This document shows positions 4,656 to 10,499 of a stretch of DNA of 12,876 nucleotides, piece after piece; position 1 is the stretch's first letter; each line of letters begins with the position of its first letter. Origin of the DNA: Actinomycetes bacterium. GTDB taxonomy: Bacteria > Actinomycetota > Actinomycetes > Actinomycetales > Demequinaceae. Location of the stretch: contig JAEZXC010000026.1 of the NCBI GenBank assembly GCA_023442845.1, positions 1 to 12,876 on the forward strand, in the 5' to 3' direction. A model generated the notes under the pieces. That model had not been told where the DNA came from. It searched no databases and worked only from the letters and a program-made list of their open reading frames with translations. The translations under genes and the position numbers were made by a program.

Positions 4656-6989
4656 ATGCACAAGGCCTCTGTCTCCGGCCTCACGCTTGGTACCCCGAGC
4701 GTTGTCATTGTTGTTGTCATCGGAGTGGTGGCGGCCGCCGCACTCCTGCTCTCGTGGACGCTACGCCAACAGGTTCTGCGCGCCAATGAGGGCTCGTCAA
4801 AGATGCAAGAGATTGCGCAAGCCGTCCAAGAAGGCGCGCAGGCGTTCCTCAACCGGCAAATGCGCACCCTCATTCTCTTTGCCGCGATCGTCTTTGGGCT
4901 GTTGTTCCTGTTGCCAGGTGACACAGGCGTGCGCATCGGGCGTTCGGTGTTCTTCCTCGTCGGTGCGTTCTGTTCCGCATCGATCGGCTACATGGGTATG
5001 TGGCTCGCGGTGCGGGCGAACGTGCGGGTTGCACACGCGGCTACTGAGGCCGACGGCCGCGCAAAGGGTGCACGGATCGCATTCCGTACGGGTGGCGCGG
5101 TTGGTATGGGTGTGGTGGGCCAGGGCCTCGCCGGCGCGGCCGCCGTTGTCTTCATCTTCCGCGACAACGCACCAGCCGTTCTCGAAGGCTTTGGCTTTGG
5201 CGCGGCCCTGCTGGCCATGTTCATGCGCGTGGGTGGTGGCATCTTCACCAAGGCAGCCGACGTTGGTGCGGACTTGGTGGGTAAGGTCGAGAACCACATT
5301 CCCGAAGATGATCCGCGCAACGCCGCGACAATCGCCGACAACGTGGGCGACAACGTAGGCGACTGCGCCGGCATGGCCGCGGACTTGTTTGAGTCCTACG
5401 CAGTGACCCTCGTGGCCGCGCTGATCCTTGGCAAGGTGGCGTTTGGCGAGCAGGGTCTCGTGTTCCCGCTCATCGTGACCGCGATCGGTGCCTTCACTGC
5501 GGCGCTCGGCGTCTACATCACGCGCATCCGTGGCAATGAGCCCGGCCTCAAGGCGATCAACCGTGGCTTCTACATTTCGGCGGCGCTCGGCGCCATCATC
5601 TCCGCGGCGGCGGCCTGGCTCTACCTGCCCGGTTCCTTTGCCGACTTCAACGGCTCCAAGCTGGCGGACGTGACGCGTGACCCGCGCCTCATGGCAACGG
5701 TTGCCGTCATCGTCGGCATCGGCCTCGCCGGACTCATCCTGTGGCTCACCGGCTACTTCACCGACACGGGTTCCAAGCCCACCCAACGCGTTGCTCGCAC
5801 CTCTCTTACTGGTCCGGCGACCGTTGTGCTGTCCGGCATCGGCGTCGGCCTCGAATCGGCTGTCTACACCGCCACGGTGATCGCCGGTGCGATCGTCGTC
5901 CTGTTCTTTGTGGCAGGCGGCTCCGTCTGGCTGGCGTTGTTCCTCGTGGCGCTAGCCGGATGCGGTTTGCTCACCACCGTGGGCGTCATCGTCGCGATGG
6001 ATACCTTCGGCCCGGTCAGTGACAACGCGCAGGGCATTGCTGAGATGTCGGGAGAGGTCGACGAGGAAGCAGCGCGCACGCTCACCGATCTCGACGCCGT
6101 CGGCAACACGACCAAAGCGATCACGAAGGGCATTGCGATCGCCACAGCGGTGCTCGCGGCAACGGCGCTTTACGGCTCGTACACCGATGCTGTGAATGAG
6201 GCACTCGCCAGCGCCTCGAACGCAGTGGCGGACTTCAGCTACGAGGTCGTCAACCCGTTGACGCTTGTGGGTGTTATCGCAGGTGGTGCCACGGTGTTCT
6301 TGTTCTCGGGCCTTGCGATTGACGCTGTCACCCGTGCCGCAGGCGCCATTGTGTTCGAGGTGCGCCGCCAGTTCCGCGAGATGCCGGGAATCATGTCCGG
6401 TGAACAGCGCCCCAACTACGGCCGCGTCGTCGACATCTGCACGCGCGACTCGTTGCGCGAACTTGCGACTCCGGGTCTGTTGGCCGCGATGGCGCCCGTG
6501 TTCATCGGTTTCTCTCTCGGTGTCGGTGCGCTGGCGGGCTTCTTGGCCGGTGCGATTGGAACCGGCGTGCTTATGGCGGTGTTCCTCGCCAACTCCGGTG
6601 GGTCGTGGGACAACGCAAAGAAGATCCTTGAGGACGGTAAGTACGGCGGTAAGAACTCGCCCGCCCACGAGGCGACGGTCATTGGCGACACGATCGGCGA
6701 CCCGTTCAAGGACACGGCTGGCCCAGCGATCAACCCGCTGCTCAAGGTGATGAACCTTGTTGCGCTACTCATTGCGCCCGCGATTGTCGCGCTGTCGTAC
6801 GGTGACGATGCCAACCCGTGGTTGCGGTGGGGGATCGCGCTCATCGCGGCAGCGGTCGCTGTGTTTGCGGTGGCCCGCGCGTCGGGGCGTTCGCACGCCG
6901 GCGGTGTCGAGAACGAGGCCGACGAAGCGGCGGCGGCTGAGCACCCCAACGCCTCCGATGCCGACGCTCACGAAGTCAGTACCTCATAA
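4656..6989 (+). CDS. hppA: Membrane H+-translocating pyrophosphatase, K+-independent type
   Basis: This 777-residue polytopic protein hydrolyses cytoplasmic pyrophosphate and uses the energy to pump protons out across the cell membrane, while clearing PPi made by biosynthesis. Family proteins have about 16 membrane helices, and the length and hydrophobic pattern fit. Visible signatures are DVGADLVGKVE (202-212), which binds Mg-PPi, followed by EDDPRNAATIADNVGDNVGDCAGM (a long conserved block, about 217-240) and the C-terminal block GGSWDNAKK...GDTIGDPFKDTAGPAINP (648-694). GNTTKAIT (483-490) carries Lys487 and Thr490 where K+-dependent enzymes have Ala and Gly/Ala, so this is the K+-independent, proton-pumping class. 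The last 30 residues are an acidic, Ala-rich tail (ENEADEAAAAEHPN) of no known role. Transcription starts divergently from the sigma operons and ends at a hairpin directly after the stop codon, so it is probably monocistronic. Confidence 0.98.
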   Translation: MHKASVSGLTLGTPSVVIVVVIGVVAAAALLLSWTLRQQVLRANEGSSKMQEIAQAVQEGAQAFLNRQMRTLILFAAIVFGLLFLLPGDTGVRIGRSVFFLVGAFCSASIGYMGMWLAVRANVRVAHAATEADGRAKGARIAFRTGGAVGMGVVGQGLAGAAAVVFIFRDNAPAVLEGFGFGAALLAMFMRVGGGIFTKAADVGADLVGKVENHIPEDDPRNAATIADNVGDNVGDCAGMAADLFESYAVTLVAALILGKVAFGEQGLVFPLIVTAIGAFTAALGVYITRIRGNEPGLKAINRGFYISAALGAIISAAAAWLYLPGSFADFNGSKLADVTRDPRLMATVAVIVGIGLAGLILWLTGYFTDTGSKPTQRVARTSLTGPATVVLSGIGVGLESAVYTATVIAGAIVVLFFVAGGSVWLALFLVALAGCGLLTTVGVIVAMDTFGPVSDNAQGIAEMSGEVDEEAARTLTDLDAVGNTTKAITKGIAIATAVLAATALYGSYTDAVNEALASASNAVADFSYEVVNPLTLVGVIAGGATVFLFSGLAIDAVTRAAGAIVFEVRRQFREMPGIMSGEQRPNYGRVVDICTRDSLRELATPGLLAAMAPVFIGFSLGVGALAGFLAGAIGTGVLMAVFLANSGGSWDNAKKILEDGKYGGKNSPAHEATVIGDTIGDPFKDTAGPAINPLLKVMNLVALLIAPAIVALSYGDDANPWLRWGIALIAAAVAVFAVARASGRSHAGGVENEADEAAAAEHPNASDADAHEVSTS

Positions 6990-6994
6990 GGGTT

Positions 6995-7033
6995 GAGGTG
7001 GCCGGGGGTGATGCCCCCGGTCACCTCTATTTC
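6995..7033 (+). terminator. Hairpin terminator of hppA
   Basis: The repeat 6995-7008 / 7014-7027 forms a 14-bp stem with one G-T pair and a 5-nt loop, starting 5 nt after the hppA stop. A short T-poor tail (TATTTC) follows, so it is a moderate intrinsic terminator. Confidence 0.75.
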
Positions 7034-7072
7034 GTGGACGCGGTGAGCGGACCGTTCTGTTGTGCCCGCCAC

Positions 7073-7078
7073 TACCCT
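7073..7078 (+). promoter_or_regulatory. Possible -10 element giving a leaderless methyltransferase mRNA
   Basis: TACCCT ends six bases before the GTG at 7085. There is no convincing Shine-Dalgarno sequence before this GTG. In actinobacteria this geometry (TAnnnT, 6-7 nt, then start codon) is common for leaderless transcripts. I find no strong -35 element. Confidence 0.4.
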
Positions 7079-7084
7079 GAAGCC

Positions 7085-8632
7085 GTGCCCCACGCCCCTC
7101 AACTGAGCCCCACCGATGCCGACGCGCTCCGCGCGGACCTTGACGGCTGGACTGTTGACAGCGTCGGCGACATCCTGGGCGAACGTGCCACCGCAGCCCT
7201 TGGACGCGAGCAACTTGTCCCAGCGCTACGCGCCGCGCGCGCTGCCGGAGACGATCGCATCGCCCTCCTCACCCGTCTGTTCATGCTGGGCGACGCCCTC
7301 ACCCCCGCCGAGGTGAATGCGGCGTTACCGCGCATGGGCGTCGACGGCCTCGTTCGATGCCGCATGCTCGGTGCACGTGGCACGGGCTCGGCTGCCGCGG
7401 CGGTGGCCCTGTGTGATCTGCGTCCCTACGCCGCAGCGGACGGTGACGAGGAAGCAACCTGGTGGGTCGCGTCGGACCTCGGCGAAGCCGTGACGGGCGC
7501 GCGCCTCGCCGACGACCACGTGCTCGGAATTGGGGGTGCCAGTACGACGCTGGCATCGGTGACGATGCGCCGCCCCGTTGGGCGCGTGCTCGACCTAGGG
7601 ACCGGGTCCGGAATCCAGGCGCTTCACGCCTCGATGCACGCGGACGTCGTCGTCGCTACCGACATCTCACGGCGCGCTCTCGCCTTCGCTGAGTTCAATC
7701 GCGTGCTGAACGAACCGAAAGCGGCATGGGACCTGCGTGAGGGCTCACTTCTCGAGCCCGTTCAGGGCGAGCTCTTTGACCTCGTCGTGTCCAACCCGCC
7801 GTTTGTCATCAGCCCGCCCGGCACTCCGCACTTCGAATACCGCGACGGCGGCATGACCGGGGACGGCGTGGTGCGCTCCCTCGTCAGCACCGTCGGGAGC
7901 GTGCTCGCTCCTGGCGGCATCGCTCAGATGCTCGGCAACTGGGAAATCCGCCGCGGCGACGGGTGGCAGCACCGTCTTGACGAGTGGCTTTCCGCATCGG
8001 CCGCCGCCGGGCATCCGCTCGACGCCTGGATCATTCAACGCGACGTCCTCGATGCCGCCGCCTACGCCGAGACGTGGATGCGGGACTCTGGGATCACCCC
8101 CGACAGAGACCGCGCCGCCTACGAGGCCTGCTACGGCGCGTATCTCGACGACTTTGACGCGCGTGGTGTTGACGCGGTTGGCTTTGGAATCATCACGTTG
8201 CGTCGCGCGGAGGGGACGCCGACGCTGCATCGGCTCGAGGAGCACGAAGGGCCTTTGCCGTCACCACTCGGGCCTCACGTAGCAGCGTCCCTCAGCGCCC
8301 ACGACTGGCTGAACGCACATAGCGATGCGGAAATCCTCGCCGAACGGTGGGTGGTGGCAGCGGACGTGACGCAAGAGTCATACGCGCAGCCAGGTGCCGA
8401 GCACCCGCAGCATGTGTTGTTGCGACAGGGCGGTGCCTTCGGCCGCTCGGTAAAGGCCGATACCGCGCTCGCGGGCTTTGTCGGCGCCTGCGATGGCGAA
8501 CTCACGGGCGCGCAGATTGCGACCGCTCTCGCCGCACTCCTTGATGTGCCAACAGAGCGCATGCATAACGGGCTGGCCGACGCTGTGCGAGACCTCGCGC
8601 GCGACGGCTTCATCACACACACGGGAGAATGA
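7085..8632 (+). CDS. Class I SAM-dependent methyltransferase, actinobacterial HemK/PrmC-like
   Basis: This 515-residue protein has an N-terminal helical domain (about 8-160), a Rossmann methyltransferase core and a C-terminal extension (about 400-515) that may form a winged-helix-like domain. SAM-binding motif I is VLDLGTGSGIQAL (168-180), the acidic end of strand 2 is ATDIS (191-195), and the catalytic-type motif is SNPPF (236-240). NPPF is typical of enzymes that methylate exocyclic amines of nucleic acid bases or glutamine side chains (PrmC/HemK, RlmG, TrmN6). The substrate cannot be told from the sequence. Actinobacterial homologues of this shape are annotated as DUF7059/DUF7782 methyltransferases and often sit near topA, as here. 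The GTG at 7085 is preferred because residues upstream of it (overlapping the hppA terminator hairpin) look non-coding. The next gene begins 94 nt downstream on the same strand. Confidence 0.88.
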   Translation: MPHAPQLSPTDADALRADLDGWTVDSVGDILGERATAALGREQLVPALRAARAAGDDRIALLTRLFMLGDALTPAEVNAALPRMGVDGLVRCRMLGARGTGSAAAAVALCDLRPYAAADGDEEATWWVASDLGEAVTGARLADDHVLGIGGASTTLASVTMRRPVGRVLDLGTGSGIQALHASMHADVVVATDISRRALAFAEFNRVLNEPKAAWDLREGSLLEPVQGELFDLVVSNPPFVISPPGTPHFEYRDGGMTGDGVVRSLVSTVGSVLAPGGIAQMLGNWEIRRGDGWQHRLDEWLSASAAAGHPLDAWIIQRDVLDAAAYAETWMRDSGITPDRDRAAYEACYGAYLDDFDARGVDAVGFGIITLRRAEGTPTLHRLEEHEGPLPSPLGPHVAASLSAHDWLNAHSDAEILAERWVVAADVTQESYAQPGAEHPQHVLLRQGGAFGRSVKADTALAGFVGACDGELTGAQIATALAALLDVPTERMHNGLADAVRDLARDGFITHTGE

Positions 8633-8726
8633 CCGGCCCCTCGCGATCCGTTTCGACCAAGGTCCCGAGCCATCCTCACAACGGCGGGCGACGATGGAAC
8701 GAATCGGACCCGTGAGAGGGGCATTG

Positions 8727-9452
8727 ATGACCCATATGGCGATGGCCGTAGGACGCGACGGCGAGGTGCCGGCCGCGGACTTCCACGTCGCCCGGATCGA
8801 GCCGATGAACACCACTGAGTGGCCGTACAAGCGAGCCGTCGCGGTGCTCGCCCAAGGCTGTCCCTGGTCGTGCACCTATTGCCAAGTCCCTGATCTTCAG
8901 GACTGTGACGTTCCCGGTCGCATGCCGTGGCGGGACGTCATGACCCATCTGGGTGCCAAGGCAAAGTTCCTCGACGCCGTTGTATTCTCCGGCGGTGAGC
9001 CGACCCGTCAGCTCGCGCTCGTTTCAGCGATGAGAGAGGCCCGGTCGCTCGGCCTTGGCGTTGGCCTCCACACGGCGGGCGCGTTTCCCGCCCGGCTTCA
9101 CGATGCGTTGAAGGACGTCGACTGGCTCGCTCTCGACATTAAGGCGATGCCCGAGGGTTATCACGACATCACTGGCAAGCACTCAGCAGGTGCACGGGCG
9201 TGGGCGTCGCTCGACATTGCGATCGCGTGGGGAGGTCCGCTCGAAGTGCGGGTCACTGTTGACCCCACCACCCACACGCGTGAGGCTGTGCTGTCCGTCA
9301 TTCACCGGGTGCGCGCCGTTGGCGGTCCCATGCCGATCTTGCAAGAGGCTTCGCACGCCGGAACCTCGGTCGAGTTCCGTGCGGCCTTGGGCGGGCGCGG
9401 CCTCGTCGACGTCATGGGACCTGACCTCGACGGTCTCGTCATGCGCACCTAA
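8727..9452 (+). CDS. Radical SAM protein, anaerobic ribonucleotide reductase activase-like
   Basis: This 241-residue radical SAM enzyme carries the CX3CX2C cluster motif at Cys45, Cys49 and Cys52 (GCPWSCTYC), which holds the [4Fe-4S] that cleaves S-adenosylmethionine. FSGGEPT (87-93) is the SAM-contacting GGE motif, and DWLALDIKA (132-140) matches NrdG2-type activating proteins. Members of that family generate the glycyl radical on class III ribonucleotide reductase NrdD, so a role in anaerobic deoxynucleotide synthesis is likely. No nrdD is in the window, so another glycyl-radical enzyme or an unrelated substrate is possible. I chose the ATG at 8727 because GAGAGGGG (8714-8721) precedes it at good spacing; an in-frame ATG at 8694 would add 11 residues but has a weaker site. 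It may be co-transcribed with the methyltransferase. Confidence 0.87.
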   Translation: MTHMAMAVGRDGEVPAADFHVARIEPMNTTEWPYKRAVAVLAQGCPWSCTYCQVPDLQDCDVPGRMPWRDVMTHLGAKAKFLDAVVFSGGEPTRQLALVSAMREARSLGLGVGLHTAGAFPARLHDALKDVDWLALDIKAMPEGYHDITGKHSAGARAWASLDIAIAWGGPLEVRVTVDPTTHTREAVLSVIHRVRAVGGPMPILQEASHAGTSVEFRAALGGRGLVDVMGPDLDGLVMRT

Positions 9453-9512
9453 CCAACGCCCCAACCTGGCGCCGGGAGCGTCGGCCGCCTACCCAGGCCG
9501 AGCGTCGGCCAC
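9453..9512. other. Convergent gap without a clear terminator
   Basis: This 60-nt gap lies between two genes that point at each other. The only hairpin I see is CGGCC (9482-9486) / GGCCG (9496-9500) without a T run on either side. Most of the gap is occupied by two units of the 24-bp repeat. Confidence 0.5.
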
Positions 9513-9547
9513 TTAGCCCGCCAGAGCGTCGGCCACGCGTTGCCACA
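9476..9547 (-). repeat. 24-bp tandem repeat, three units, spanning a stop codon
   Basis: GAGCGTCGGCC (plus strand) starts at 9476, 9500 and 9524, exactly 24 nt apart. On the minus strand each unit reads GTGGCCGACGCTC (GCGGCC... in the last) plus a diverged 11-nt end. The first unit in reading direction is the end of the phosphatase gene (VADALAG, TAA). The second continues in frame as VADARPG, TAG, and the third as AADAPG. Units one and two agree at 19 of 24 positions. Confidence 0.8.
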
Positions 9548-10331
9548 CGCTCGGGTGAGCCGTGAGAATCCCCGTGCCACCATCGCCAGGCAGGTACTCC
9601 GCACCCGTTGGCCGGCGGGATATGAGGCCAGCCTCCTCACAGATCAATGCCCCCGGTGCGTGATCCCACGGCATCGTGCGCGAGAAGCTGACGAAGTCCG
9701 TTTCTCCCACGACAAGGTCGAGATAATCCCACGCGGCGCAGAAGCGAATGGGACGCACGGGGCCAAGAACGGCTGCGCGGTCGAGCATCGCCTGGCCATC
9801 GCCAGCAAAGAACGCCGTGCCGAGCGCGCCCCGCAACGCGTCAGGATGCGGTGGTGCCGCCGCGATCACACGCTCACCGTCAACAAAGGCGCCGACGCCC
9901 CGCGCACCATGCATCTCCCGGCCGACGGCGGGGTACGTAATCCAGGCGGCGACGGTTCGGCCAGCGTCGACAAGAGCGACCATGCACCCGAAGTCCGGGC
10001 TGCCGTTGACGAAGTTGCGCGTGCCGTCCACCGGGTCGACAAGCCATACGGGGCCCTCGCCACCCACAAGGTCGAGCAAAGCGGGATTGGCGGACGCCGC
10101 CTCCTCGCCCACGACCGGCACGTCGACGAGTTCGCGCAGCGCCACGGTGAGACGCCGCTCGGCCTCCTCATCGGCGTCGGTCACCAAGTCCCACTCGGCC
10201 TCTTTGGTGCGGATAGCGTCGGCCTCAAGCGCACGCCAACGAGGCATCACTTCGGCGTCCGTCGCCGCATTCATCGCGGCGATCACAGCCCTGGACAAGT
10301 CAGCAGTCACAGTGTTCACGGGGAGGGTCAC
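9513..10331 (-). CDS. Inositol-monophosphatase-family phosphatase (HisN/SuhB-like)
   Basis: This 272-residue protein belongs to the Mg2+-dependent, lithium-sensitive phosphatase family (inositol-1-phosphatase, HisN-type histidinol-phosphatase, CysQ). Metal ligands are visible in order: DLVTDAD (48-54), GEE (75-77), DPVDGTRNF (99-107) and WDHAPGALICEEAG (222-235). Length is normal. The substrate cannot be fixed: HisN-type histidinol phosphatase and inositol phosphatase are both plausible in actinobacteria. The start is uncertain. GTG at 10331 has GGAGGT directly against it, too close for ordinary spacing, and a second in-frame GTG four codons later is about 13 nt from the same site. The 3' end is part of a 24-bp tandem repeat. 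It converges with the radical SAM gene and diverges from topA. Confidence 0.93.
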   Translation of the reverse strand: MTLPVNTVTADLSRAVIAAMNAATDAEVMPRWRALEADAIRTKEAEWDLVTDADEEAERRLTVALRELVDVPVVGEEAASANPALLDLVGGEGPVWLVDPVDGTRNFVNGSPDFGCMVALVDAGRTVAAWITYPAVGREMHGARGVGAFVDGERVIAAAPPHPDALRGALGTAFFAGDGQAMLDRAAVLGPVRPIRFCAAWDYLDLVVGETDFVSFSRTMPWDHAPGALICEEAGLISRRPTGAEYLPGDGGTGILTAHPSVWQRVADALAG

Positions 10332-10499
10332 ACCTCCATCGTCTCAGGCAATTCGTGTAACGACGAAAGTGGCGCTGAGGTGCTGCCAGGTGCGATGCAT
10401 TCGGTGGCGATGTTCACACGTCTGGGTCAGCGCGTTTGGTGCGCGTATGTATTCTGTGACCGTTCCGGCTCTCGGGACCAGAAACGAATCAAGGTGGTT
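10332..10499. promoter_or_regulatory. Divergent phosphatase/topA intergenic region
   Basis: This 168-nt region must carry promoters in both directions. Towards topA, TATTCT (10450-10455) is a possible -10 about 45 nt before the ATG, without a good -35. Near the phosphatase start, TCGT-GTA-ACGA forms a small palindrome. I see no riboswitch or strong operator. Confidence 0.3.

Noticed and set aside
4797..5786. 329-residue open frame on the minus strand inside hppA
   Set aside because: It lies antisense to conserved pyrophosphatase motifs; its Arg/His/Glu-rich product is typical of GC-rich shadow frames.
4656..6989. K+-dependent or Na+-pumping pyrophosphatase
   Set aside because: Lys487 and Thr490 in GNTTKAIT mark the K+-independent H+-pumping class.
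9476..9547. CRISPR array
   Set aside because: Only three units with 11-13 nt conserved parts and 11-nt diverged parts, in frame with a coding sequence, and no cas genes are present.
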